Shown: positions 1-7,525, counted from the stretch's first letter. The stretch: 12,273 nt of DNA from Desulfobacteraceae bacterium (GCA_020349865.1 CP070700.1:1530364-1542636); one strand, 5' to 3'. Notes: a model not told the origin generated them from the sequence alone. Numbers and translations: made by a program.

Positions 1-57
1 AACTTGATTAACCTGTAAAATTTCGCTATTTTTGCCTCTCAGGTGCTTCATTTTTTT

Positions 58-101
58 GTGCTCCTTTCTATGTTGGCCGTTTAACTACATAAAAGGAGCA
101 C
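58..101. repeat. Long inverted repeat / hairpin upstream of the NTPase gene
   Basis: The arms GTGCTCCTTT (58-67) and AAAGGAGCAC (92-101) are perfect reverse complements. Inside them, ATGT (70-73) pairs with ACAT (87-90), leaving a 13-nt loop. A run of T lies before the left arm (51-57), not after the right arm, so it does not have the form of a + strand intrinsic terminator; read on the - strand it would be followed by A. It could be an operator, a leader structure for the NTPase gene 130 bp downstream, or a remnant of a small palindromic element. The structure is directly visible; the role is unknown. Confidence 0.6.
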
Positions 102-228
102 AATCAACTACTTACATGCCTTTGTCAAACCTTTATCCAATTCAACTGCACAATCTGGGTTTAAAATACACTACATGGTATGATCTAATAGAGATGGGGG
201 ACGGTCAGAAAACATCAAGGGAGAGCCA

Positions 229-756
229 ATGAAGGAAAGGAATGTTCTCTTTACAGGTCCACCCGGGTGCGGAAAGACCACGCTCATTGAAAAGATTGTA
301 TTTGAGATCGAAGTGCCGACCACTGGATTTTTCACTCGCGAGATGAGGGAAAAAGGCCGTCGCGTGGGATTTTCCATAAACACCCTGGATGGGAAACAGG
401 GCGTGCTGGCCCACCAAAACATCAGGAGCAAATACAGGGTGGGAAAGTACGGGATAAACCTTGAAGATATCGATCACATCGCCGTTCCCTCTATGATTCC
501 TCAAGACGAAGAGGTGATCGTGATTATTGATGAAATCGGCAAAATGGAGTGTTTTTCGCCCCTTTTCAAAGAAACCGTTTTACAAATCCTTGACTCAAAG
601 CATTCGGTGATTGGTTCTGTTCCACTCAGAGGGAACGCATTTATAGAGCACATTAAGAAGCGAAATGATGTACTGCTGATTCAGGTATCAGAAAAGAACA
701 GGAACATGCCTGTCAGCATGTTTTTATGCATGGAACAGGGGCAAAAACAGCTCTGA
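229..756 (+). CDS. THEP1-type nucleoside-triphosphatase (NTPase_1 family)
   Basis: This 175-residue cytoplasmic P-loop protein has the size and layout of the THEP1 family, small NTPases that hydrolyse ATP, GTP and other nucleoside triphosphates in vitro and whose cellular role is poorly known. Walker A is GPPGCGKT (residues 10-17), very close to the N-terminus as is typical. The segment TTGFFTREMREKGRRVGF (31-48) matches the conserved 'GF.T.E.R..G.R.GF' stretch of the family. Walker B is the hydrophobic run ending in VIIDEIGKME (98-107). The ATG at 229 is preceded by AAGGGAG (217-223) with 5 nt spacing, which supports this start. The gene stands alone: there is no co-directional gene within 4.9 kb, and the next gene is convergent. 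Family assignment is confident; substrate and partner cannot be told. Confidence 0.87.
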   Translation: MKERNVLFTGPPGCGKTTLIEKIVFEIEVPTTGFFTREMREKGRRVGFSINTLDGKQGVLAHQNIRSKYRVGKYGINLEDIDHIAVPSMIPQDEEVIVIIDEIGKMECFSPLFKETVLQILDSKHSVIGSVPLRGNAFIEHIKKRNDVLLIQVSEKNRNMPVSMFLCMEQGQKQL

Positions 757-790
757 TCTGTTCACTCTATCCCCATTGTCCCCCCCATCG

Positions 791-920
791 AGACTGTGTC
801 GCAATTACTTTTTGGTCATTGCGAGCGACCGGAGGGAGCGTGGCAATCTTTATGATTTAAATGCCTTATGAGATTGCTTCGGTCGTTCTTCTCTCTCGCA
901 ATGACATTATGACACAGTCT
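791..920. repeat. 130-bp palindromic intergenic repeat (REP/MITE-like)
   Basis: Three nested pairs of perfect arms define the element: AGACTGTGTC (791-800) with GACACAGTCT (911-920); GTCATTGCGAG (815-825) with CTCGCAATGAC (895-905); and GCAATCT (843-849) with AGATTGC (871-877). The core 'GTCATTGCGAGCGA...GGCAATCT' resembles dispersed palindromic repeats that I recall from many bacterial genomes, where they sit between genes; that resemblance is from memory, not a search. It lies between two convergent genes (ends at 756 and 1004), where a large transcribed hairpin could help stop transcription from both sides. No transposase is present, so any mobility would depend on functions elsewhere. Confidence 0.8.
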
Positions 921-1003
921 GATCAGGGGAGGGGACATATACCTACTTACAAGATCATCAATAAGGATTTCTTACTTTTTGATTTCACTATTTTGGAGGA
1001 CCC

Positions 1004-4000
1004 TCACGGCCTCCCTCCGCCCCTGACCTTAATAATCGCAGTGACAGTTCCTCCATATGAAGATTCTATCGTTATTGTTTCGGGATTGACATAAATTCTC
1101 TTGATTAATTTATAAAGATCCTCGGCAACATCATAATAGAACGTATATACTGTTCCAAAGATCTCCGTCGTCAGAACCGCTTCACCTCCCATAGAACTCT
1201 TCACGAACACTTCCAGACTACGCCATGGTGTAAAATAAAGCGCTTTCTTTACAGTAAGAATATCCGTGGCCGTCGGGTCGAGCACGAAGTCTACTGTCTC
1301 GGTCGGTTCGTCCACCACCACCAACTGGCTGACGGTAACATATGGGAAAGCCACGACCTTGAACACGTAGTTGAAGTACGGCAGCGTAACCTCATAGGAA
1401 CCACCCGTTGACTCAATCTCCGTGTAAAGCTCCATATTGTCCTTGCGGTATACCTGGATCGTCGCGTCCAGGGGTGCTCCCGTGTACATATCGGTCACGG
1501 TGCCGGAAACCACGCCCCAGGGAGTGGGGACTAAAGTAAAGTCGACGACGTTCGCGATGTCCTTGACAAGAACTGTCCGGTTATCTGGCAGGTACCCGAA
1601 CCTCTCCAGGTATACATCATAGTACCCGACCTCAATCTCCTGCTCAACGGAATAAGCGCCGTCCGGACCGCTGACCGCCTCAAAGACAGGGGTGGCGCCG
1701 ATGGGACTCGTTCCCTCGAGGTAGCCCTTGATCACTACATCCGCTACCGGGGCGCCGTCAGGGTTGTAGACAATGCCCTCGAGCGTCCCGTACACCACCT
1801 CGACCGCGATGTTCTCAAGATACAGGTCAAATCCTGTCTTGCCGAGTGCGGCGTGGATCGTGCCCCCGGACGTCGGGGTGACCAGCAGGTCCACCGACGT
1901 GCCGGTACCCGAGTTCACGACCGCGTCCACACCACAACCCACCGCGTACAGGTCGAGCCCGCTCTCAGACGCAATGCCTGTTATCGTACCTTCGAAGAAC
2001 GGCGTCAGACTCCCGTAGAGACCGATCTCCGCCACGCTCGCTTCGATGTCCGCGCTTGCAAAGACCTGACCACCCGTCACCGGGAGAACCGTGCTGAGGC
2101 AGTTGTATGTCTCGCCGATAAGGCGACCCACGACCGTCAAATCCTCCCCGTAGGGGGCCGTCACCGGCAGGAGTGCCTGCCCGTTGCTGTCGGTCGTAAC
2201 ACTCACCGGATCGATGCCCCACCCGGCGATCGTCACTACCACATCAGGCAGCAGAGCGCCCTCGTTGTCCCATACATTTACGCTCACCTCCGTCAACGTG
2301 TTGATCGGAACCTCGGCCGGATCGATCTGATAGATGACCGGATAGACGATCGACACGTCAGCCGTGTATCGGTAGTAGTTTGGCTTGGTGATGGTGACTT
2401 TCATCACACCCGGTTCCGCTTGCGGAGTCACCGGCACAGCCACCGGCATACCTGTCCCGTCGGCAACACCGATTATCTGCCCTTCCACTGTCAGAGCGAT
2501 TACCGAACCCTCGTCCGCCGTCACCGAGAAGCTCGCCGCCCCGAGCGGCAGGACCTCAGCATGCGTCACCGTCAGCTCCTGCGGCACCTCTGAGTATAGG
2601 GTCGTGAATGCATCACCGTGCATATGGAACAGATGGTAGGTGACCTGCTTGTCACTCGAGTTGTACGGCCAGTTCGAGGCCTGAAGGTAGTACTTTCCGG
2701 AGGCCTGGGCAAAGCCCGGTCTCAGGCTCGGTTGTCCCGGTGTGCCGTAGCCGGGATCGAAGTCGGGCCACATTCCGTCGTAGATCCCGAACACGAAGGT
2801 GTCGTTAACAAAAGAGTATGAGACCTCCGAGGCTGCGATCAAGCCCAGAGCACCGTTGTTCATCCGGTGGAACGCCTCCGCGAACACCACACCGGGATAA
2901 TTGTACTTGCCTGTCAGACAGTTAATGGAGAAGACGAACGGGAGATACTCGTTTGAAAGCCCGGAGAGGCTCGAGATGCTGTATGCGGGCTCTCCCCAGC
3001 CAGAAAGCGACCCGTGGTCTCTGTGCTGAACAATGAAAGCGCCCGCATTGATATCCTCGTTCAGTCTCTGGGCGTTGCCACCCCAGTCATCCAGATGCTC
3101 CGGCGTCAATGGAATGTAACCGAGGCCATCTGGACCAAAGTAATCGACCAGCATGGGTGTGTTCACGTTCGTCGACCAGAGCGTGTCCGGCGTACCCAGG
3201 TAGATAGCGTACTCCCGCACCGGCGTTTTCCCGAGCACGTTGGCCCAGAAACCGTAAATGATCTCCGTGCAGATCGTGAACCAGCGCTCCGTCTGCCAAC
3301 CGCACGCCACCACCGGGTACTGATAGAAACCCGCATCGGTCACCGGGAAACGCTCGTAATCGATGGCCTTGGTTACCAGTGTCTCGATATTCTCTGTCGT
3401 TGCCGTCATCCGCGCCATCACAATATCCGGCAGATGATCGCCGTCCACGTCGCCGTATATGTTGTCAGATACACAGTAGTTGTTGTACAAAGGCGATGTG
3501 ATGCCCGTGTCACCGCCGTCAGCCACATAGTCCGCAAGAAGCAGGATCGCCACCGGCGGCGTCGACCACGTGTTGTAAGCATTATTGATCCAGGCCTCGA
3601 TCGCGGCCGCCGTGGTGCCCGTCTGCGTGAGCGTCACCACGCCCGTGTCGATCCCCTGCAGCGTCCTCCACTGCCGGATTCTTTCCGCCTCAGCGATGTA
3701 CGTGGGATTGTCCGGCACGATGATCACGTATTCGTACTCATCGTCAGTACTGTCAACCGCGTAAGCTATGTCTGTGCCTGTCTCCAGCAGGGACGCGTAG
3801 TTGATCAGGTTCTCCCGCAGGATCGGCTCCCAGTGCCGGTTCCGGAGACGGTCCTGACCAAAACGGCCGGTACCCCCCTCGAAACTCACCCGCACGCTGA
3901 CCTCCGTGTATACCACCAGTTCCCGTTTCACCGGGTTGTATCGGAAAGGTTTGATCCCCAGCACCACCACGTCAACGCCACGCATCTTGCGCGGCTCCGA

Positions 4001-4540
4001 AAGCTCCACCGCATGGGCAGGGTAGTATGCGTCCACCGAGTAGATCGCCGGGTTCTTCACGTAGACCGGCGGTGAATCGTCCGTCTCCATCGGAATAGCA
4101 GGCGCGGGCAGAACGTCCAGATCGGTGAAGACCTCCGTTTTTGTCGCCAGAATCTGCAGCCTGGCCCTGGCGCCCCGCGGCACTGCGACGTATCGACCCA
4201 GCCCAGGCAGGTTGGGGGCACCCTCCTCGTTCGGCAGGATGACGCCGGGGATCGAGATTTGCTGAAAGACATTACCGTCGACCTCAAGATCCTCGATTTT
4301 CATCCGCTCAAGCCGGTAGGCGACGTCCACGTATGAGGCTGACATCGCTCCCACCACGAAGCCGGAGTTGCCGCGGTTTTCGTCGAATTGGATCGTCCTG
4401 ACCGCGGCCTGCCCTATGGCGGCAGGGCCTATTGAGAAAGTGAATAAGCAGAAAAGGGTTAGGCATAACACTTTCTTTATGCAAACATTTAGTCCCCTAA
4501 AGGGAGCGCCCGTAAAACATAACCTCGATAATCTTTTCAT
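1004..4540 (-). CDS. Secreted gingipain-like cysteine protease (peptidase family C25)
   Basis: The 1178-residue protein is a multi-domain extracellular protease. Residues 1-46 are a Sec signal peptide: a basic n-region, the hydrophobic run VLCLTLFCLFTFSIGPAAIG, then an Ala-rich cleavage area. Residues about 50-265 look like the C25 propeptide. The catalytic domain (about 270-650) opens with YVIIVPD, and its dyad is visible as HRDHGS (catalytic His509) and INCLTGKY (catalytic Cys541), with a His-Cys spacing close to that of gingipains. Residues about 652-735 match the Ig-like C25 C-terminal domain. Further beta domains follow: an Ig/Big-like one (736-825), an unassigned one (826-915), two carboxypeptidase-regulatory-like domains (918-1003 and 1009-1087, 'G.V.....G.P...') and a terminal domain (1090-1178) that does not look like a type IX secretion signal. 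It presumably degrades extracellular protein. The start at 4540 has a weak ribosome-binding site (TAGGT). The coding middle is markedly GC-rich, while both ends are AT-rich. Confidence 0.92.
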   Translation of the reverse strand: MKRLSRLCFTGAPFRGLNVCIKKVLCLTLFCLFTFSIGPAAIGQAAVRTIQFDENRGNSGFVVGAMSASYVDVAYRLERMKIEDLEVDGNVFQQISIPGVILPNEEGAPNLPGLGRYVAVPRGARARLQILATKTEVFTDLDVLPAPAIPMETDDSPPVYVKNPAIYSVDAYYPAHAVELSEPRKMRGVDVVVLGIKPFRYNPVKRELVVYTEVSVRVSFEGGTGRFGQDRLRNRHWEPILRENLINYASLLETGTDIAYAVDSTDDEYEYVIIVPDNPTYIAEAERIRQWRTLQGIDTGVVTLTQTGTTAAAIEAWINNAYNTWSTPPVAILLLADYVADGGDTGITSPLYNNYCVSDNIYGDVDGDHLPDIVMARMTATTENIETLVTKAIDYERFPVTDAGFYQYPVVACGWQTERWFTICTEIIYGFWANVLGKTPVREYAIYLGTPDTLWSTNVNTPMLVDYFGPDGLGYIPLTPEHLDDWGGNAQRLNEDINAGAFIVQHRDHGSLSGWGEPAYSISSLSGLSNEYLPFVFSINCLTGKYNYPGVVFAEAFHRMNNGALGLIAASEVSYSFVNDTFVFGIYDGMWPDFDPGYGTPGQPSLRPGFAQASGKYYLQASNWPYNSSDKQVTYHLFHMHGDAFTTLYSEVPQELTVTHAEVLPLGAASFSVTADEGSVIALTVEGQIIGVADGTGMPVAVPVTPQAEPGVMKVTITKPNYYRYTADVSIVYPVIYQIDPAEVPINTLTEVSVNVWDNEGALLPDVVVTIAGWGIDPVSVTTDSNGQALLPVTAPYGEDLTVVGRLIGETYNCLSTVLPVTGGQVFASADIEASVAEIGLYGSLTPFFEGTITGIASESGLDLYAVGCGVDAVVNSGTGTSVDLLVTPTSGGTIHAALGKTGFDLYLENIAVEVVYGTLEGIVYNPDGAPVADVVIKGYLEGTSPIGATPVFEAVSGPDGAYSVEQEIEVGYYDVYLERFGYLPDNRTVLVKDIANVVDFTLVPTPWGVVSGTVTDMYTGAPLDATIQVYRKDNMELYTEIESTGGSYEVTLPYFNYVFKVVAFPYVTVSQLVVVDEPTETVDFVLDPTATDILTVKKALYFTPWRSLEVFVKSSMGGEAVLTTEIFGTVYTFYYDVAEDLYKLIKRIYVNPETITIESSYGGTVTAIIKVRGGGRP

Positions 4541-4687
4541 AATGACCTACTCGTCAATTTTGAAACTGCCTCGGTAAAAAAAATACAAAGGGTAGGACCT
4601 TGTTTTGCAGAGCGAAAGGGGTCATCCTGCGCTGGTCCAATCTTTATCCTCATTCCGCTAACAAAACTCATTTCAGCGAAATTTACA

Positions 4688-4722
4688 TGATCTCTGATAT
4701 CAACCTTGATATCGAGAGATCA
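4688..4722. promoter_or_regulatory. Inverted repeat, possible operator or hairpin
   Basis: The left arm TGATCTCTGATATCAA and the right arm TTGATATCGAGAGATCA are reverse complements except for one extra G in the right arm, with a 2-nt centre. It is centred about 165 bp upstream of the protease start codon. Near-perfect symmetry of this length fits a dimeric regulator site or a cruciform or hairpin. The 2-nt centre argues against an efficient RNA terminator, and no T run follows on either strand. The regulator is unknown. Confidence 0.4.
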
Positions 4723-4733
4723 ATTGGCGTAAC

Positions 4734-4763
4734 TACCTATTCATACATAGGTAAAACTACCTA
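4734..4763. promoter_or_regulatory. Cluster of alternating TACCTA / TAGGTA hexamers
   Basis: TACCTA (4734-4739), TAGGTA (4748-4753) and TACCTA (4758-4763) alternate in orientation, giving two overlapping palindromes with 8-nt and 4-nt centres. Sites of this kind (short palindromic half-sites in tandem, AT-rich surroundings) fit LuxR/NarL-type response regulators; that class assignment is a guess. They lie about 200 bp upstream of the protease gene (- strand), and no gene starts nearby on the + strand, so the protease is the most plausible target. Confidence 0.4.
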
Positions 4764-5705
4764 TTGTTTATTCAAAAATGGCCCTTTTTGTCCGAACGCT
4801 TTGCGAGGACTCCCTACGCCTTCGGCGCGGGTCCCCGGTTTCACAATTTCAGCGTCAATCCGCACCAGGCGTATCAATCTGCTGAATCCCTTTTGCGAAA
4901 TACTATAGTAAGTCTCCGCGTAATCCTTTATCCCTTGCTTTTTTTTAATCCCGTAAAAAATTGTTTATTTCTGAATTGGACACCTGATAGCATCCTTATT
5001 TCATTTATGGATAGGCATTAATGATGATCTTCGACATAACACGGGTGCACCGTGAGGGCATTGAGGAGTTCGACAATTTTATGGAAGGTGAGAGAAGGGT
5101 TTTCAGGTTTATAAATGAAGCAGCGAAAACTTAAAAGGATTTCATCTGCCGGTATGGGCGTACAAGGAGCAGGGTAGAAAAACCAAAGAAAAAGACCAAC
5201 CCTGACAAGCAGACCGAGGGGGCGTCCGGCCATCTTTTATGGATTTGTGTTGCGGACATTTTGAAAGACATATCCACGGCCCGATGATCTAATGATTATT
5301 TTTCCAAAGCGCTCAACTGTTACGATTTTTCGACAGTCTCGAATGAGATCTTGAAATTTTTTAGGGGGACAATTTACGCCCTTTCGGGAAGTAATCAAAT
5401 TCTACGCTTCATCGATTTTTTACCCGTCCAGCTTAAACCCTCCGTTCAGTATACTACTGCATTTTCCCTATCAAAATACACCCTTTACCCCATAGCTTTC
5501 TTATCAGTTGGATATTAATATATTTAACAACTGTTTTTTTAGGACTTAAATCTGCCGACATGTTTTAAAACTTACGGGCATATGGCGGGACAGAGTGGTG
5601 CTTTGATGGTAAAAACTATCTCAATTCCGGATGGATACTGACTGTTTTACTGGGTTATCTCCTCTCCTTGTTCTGTTTCAATCAAATATTTGTAGGGAGA
5701 ATCCA

Positions 5706-5885
5706 ATGGATTACGACGTTAGAGATATTGAGATGAACGATGAGTTTAAAGTATGTCCGTCGTGTGATTACAAAGATGGTTTTCACTCGATGTTTAAGAA
5801 GGAAGGTGAAATCACCAAATGGCTTTTTATTTGCCCGGCCTGTCACACCGTCTTTGATATAGGTTTCACTGTTCATGTTAATTAG
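5706..5885 (+). CDS. Small zinc-ribbon protein of unknown function
   Basis: The 59-residue protein has two CPxC knuckles, CPSC at 17-20 and CPAC at 43-46, separated by 22 residues: the layout of a single four-cysteine zinc ribbon. Between them is a mixed charged and aromatic stretch (KDGFHSMFKKEGEITKWLF), consistent with the beta strands of such a fold. I chose the ATG at 5706 because GTAGGGAGA (about 5691-5699) is a good ribosome-binding site 6 nt upstream; the same frame is open back to 5631 but that start has no such signal. There are no membrane segments. The next small cysteine-rich gene begins 125 bp downstream on the same strand. The family is not recognised; nucleic-acid or protein binding is possible but not shown. 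Confidence 0.7.
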   Translation: MDYDVRDIEMNDEFKVCPSCDYKDGFHSMFKKEGEITKWLFICPACHTVFDIGFTVHVN

Positions 5886-6009
5886 CTTCCTTCAAGGTCC
5901 CAGGGCCATTGGATATATGAGTGCCAGATTTTAGTGCTGAAAGTGCAGGAGATATATTTTGTAAGATCAAGGATTAGTTTGATGCAGTTAAATAAATGGA
6001 GGTAATGTA

Positions 6010-6282
6010 ATGGAAACAAGCGAAAAGAAATGTAAAAGCTGCGGTAAAGAAACCGACGAACATGGTCACTTATGTGATCCCCGACAGCTCAAAGAGGCAT
6101 ATGTTTGTGAACACTGCGGCATGGCGACACAAGATCCCCGCCATATATGCAAGCCGAAACTGGAGAAAATCAATTTTGTCTGTATCGCGTGCGGGCGCGT
6201 TGCCCAGCTTCCAACCCGGCTATGCAACCCCAGAGACATCGAGCTCATGGCGAAACAGGAACCCCCCCAGAAGATTATTTAG
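6010..6282 (+). CDS. Triple CxxCG...CxP repeat protein, probably zinc-binding
   Basis: The 90-residue protein is built from three copies of one cysteine unit with an exact period of 25 residues: CKSCG (8-12) with CDP (22-24); CEHCG (33-37) with CKP (47-49); CIACG (58-62) with CNP (72-74). Each unit has the pattern CxxCG-x9-C-x-P. The residue two before the last Cys is His in units 1 and 2 (His20, His45) but Arg70 in unit 3, so units 1 and 2 could bind zinc by CCHC or CCC plus another ligand, while unit 3 would need a different fourth ligand. The start is well supported by GGAGG (5999-6003) upstream of ATG 6010. I do not recognise a named function. It lies 125 bp after another small zinc protein, and the downstream gene is convergent. 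Confidence 0.8.
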   Translation: METSEKKCKSCGKETDEHGHLCDPRQLKEAYVCEHCGMATQDPRHICKPKLEKINFVCIACGRVAQLPTRLCNPRDIELMAKQEPPQKII

Positions 6283-6332
6283 TCACTTCAGAAAAGGAAT
6301 CCGTTGCGAGCAACGCTGATGTTATACGCCCA

Positions 6333-7418
6333 TCAACTCGACGGTTTGAGGCGGAACTTCGTTAGGAAGCGTTTCTCGATTTTTTCCCCCGCGCCTTTAA
6401 GATCATTTCCCCGCTTTCCCTCACTGAAGATAGTGCAGAGCGCCTTAGCGTGGTCCTTTGCCCGGCGGTAACCTTTTGAAACGGCATGCTCGATTAAGGT
6501 CCAGTCTCTTGTTTCGACAAATCGCGAAAAAGCTTTTTGCATTTCAGGGAACAGCACGCTCGCCAAACCATCGAGGAAGGCCACGTAAAAACCCAGGGAG
6601 ATTTTGTTTCGCTCTCTGACAATATGCCTCAGGGGGCCTTTCTGGTTTGTATCCGCAAGAAGATCCTTGACTGATCGGGCCAGCAGTTCGATGGGGGTGT
6701 GTGGAAAAGCACCGATTATTTCCCGCCAAATATTCCGGTCGAAGTCCCGGTCCTCGATCTCACCCAGTTCATGATAGATATATCTTTCCATTTCAGTGAA
6801 GAAAAGGCTGCCCAGATGCTTGCGAAGCGTTCCGGGGCTTTGATCGGTCAGTCCATGGTGCTCAAGGGCGAAACCGAGGGCTTGGCGTCCTGATTTTTTC
6901 AGGAACATGATCTGGTTCCACAGAAAAAGTTTTCCTGACTCCTTTCGGATTACGATTGAGCGGTCCTGGGATAGGGCAGGGACGGTGAGCAGATCTCTCG
7001 CCAGTTCTCGTCCGAGGATATAGACGCGATGACCGTCCACATTGCTCATTTCCTCAATTGGGGCAAGAAAGAATGTCGGTTTCAGGCTGTGAATATATCC
7101 GGCCCCGTAAAAAAGGCCATGGGCTTCCAGCCGGGCGTTGATGCCCGCAGCATCAAAGAGATCGTAAGAGTCCCCATTAATCACGATATCGCTGAAATCC
7201 TTATCTGCCAGTCGTTCCCAGGCTTCCTCTTTTTCGCCAATCCATTCAAGTATCTCCGGCGATTCTCTTTCCACCCAGGGCTCCAGACTCTTTTCCCACT
7301 TATACAGGTCCCTGAGCCGCAGGGCCAGCCCGCAGATGGAATAGAGCCCGGCATAGCGCGCGTCTGATATATGACAGTTTTTAATGACCTGCTCAGTAAC
7401 CGGATTCCGGTCGAACAC
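6333..7418 (-). CDS. Conserved-looking 361-residue protein of unknown function
   Basis: This 361-residue soluble protein shows no signal peptide or membrane segment. It starts at GTG 7418, preceded on its strand by AGGGGGG (7425-7431) about 6 nt upstream, a strong ribosome-binding site that decides the start. Sequence character: mostly helical; a middle part (about 75-165) with alternating strands (DIVINGDSYDLFDAAG, HRVYILGRELARDLL, RSIVIRKESGKLFLW); and a helical C-terminal half rich in charged and aromatic residues ending in a basic tail (EKIEKRFLTKFRLKPSS). No nucleotide-binding, catalytic or metal motif is evident. It stands alone, convergent with the triple-repeat zinc gene (49-bp gap). 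Codon use is like its neighbours, and full-length reading without breaks argues for a real gene. The function is unknown. Confidence 0.8.
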   Translation of the reverse strand: MFDRNPVTEQVIKNCHISDARYAGLYSICGLALRLRDLYKWEKSLEPWVERESPEILEWIGEKEEAWERLADKDFSDIVINGDSYDLFDAAGINARLEAHGLFYGAGYIHSLKPTFFLAPIEEMSNVDGHRVYILGRELARDLLTVPALSQDRSIVIRKESGKLFLWNQIMFLKKSGRQALGFALEHHGLTDQSPGTLRKHLGSLFFTEMERYIYHELGEIEDRDFDRNIWREIIGAFPHTPIELLARSVKDLLADTNQKGPLRHIVRERNKISLGFYVAFLDGLASVLFPEMQKAFSRFVETRDWTLIEHAVSKGYRRAKDHAKALCTIFSEGKRGNDLKGAGEKIEKRFLTKFRLKPSS

Positions 7419-7483
7419 GTCTTACCCCCCTTTCAGAAGCCTATGGCGCATTTCGGAGCATATAAATGGGTTTGGCCATGTCT

Positions 7484-7525
7484 AAAAAAATGCCGGCAGA
7501 CTGTCTCTAGGGTGTCCCCCGGCAT
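7484..7525 (-). terminator. Rho-independent terminator on the - strand
   Basis: Read on the - strand, ATGCCGG pairs with CCGGCAT (7519-7525 and 7490-7496 on the + strand). The stem continues past a G-G mismatch with a G-T wobble and GAC/GTC, and a run of seven T follows (7484-7490). This is the standard form of an intrinsic terminator. No protein gene ends just before it, so it either ends a small RNA started at about 7628 or shields the 6333-7418 gene from upstream transcription. Confidence 0.65.

Larger units (their letters stand above)
4541..5705. other. Long AT-rich intergenic region without a convincing gene
   Basis: These 1165 bp lie between the start of the protease gene and the first small zinc protein. 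On the - strand, a weak hairpin followed by eight T (about 4577-4602) sits in the protease leader. Two palindromic features at 4688-4763 are listed separately. A compact GC-rich hairpin occupies 4807-4834 (core CGCCTTCGGCG, flanked by CCC/GGG and GGA/TCC). From 5021 to 5287 one frame stays open for 88 codons except for a single TAA at 5132, which may be a decayed gene. The rest (5288-5690) is AT-rich and shows nothing clear. It may be a former insertion site or a set of decayed genes. Confidence 0.6.

Noticed and set aside
1..228. Promoter for the NTPase gene (TTGATT 4-9 with TATTTT 27-32, or TATGAT at 179-184)
   Set aside because: Matches are weak and several alternatives are equally good, so no single site can be supported.
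1086..1116. Antisense promoter-like TTGACA and TATAAA inside the protease gene's 3' end
   Set aside because: Spacing is 19 bp and the stretch is AT-rich coding sequence, so chance is likely; nothing downstream needs it.
1853..2593. Long + strand open frames opposite the protease (also 3014-4075)
   Set aside because: They are Arg- and His-rich shadow frames caused by high GC in the protease codons; no ribosome-binding sites or domains.
4764..5021. + strand frame of 85 codons after the TACCTA cluster
   Set aside because: No ribosome-binding site, odd composition, and it reads through a GC-rich hairpin; no sign of a real protein.
6321..6366. A second attC-like fold at the 3' end of the 361-residue gene (CCTAAC...GGGCGTATAAC on the - strand, with a bulged stem)
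   Set aside because: It lacks a GTTRRRY box at its 3' end and overlaps the coding sequence; only the hairpin and the CCTAAC part fit.
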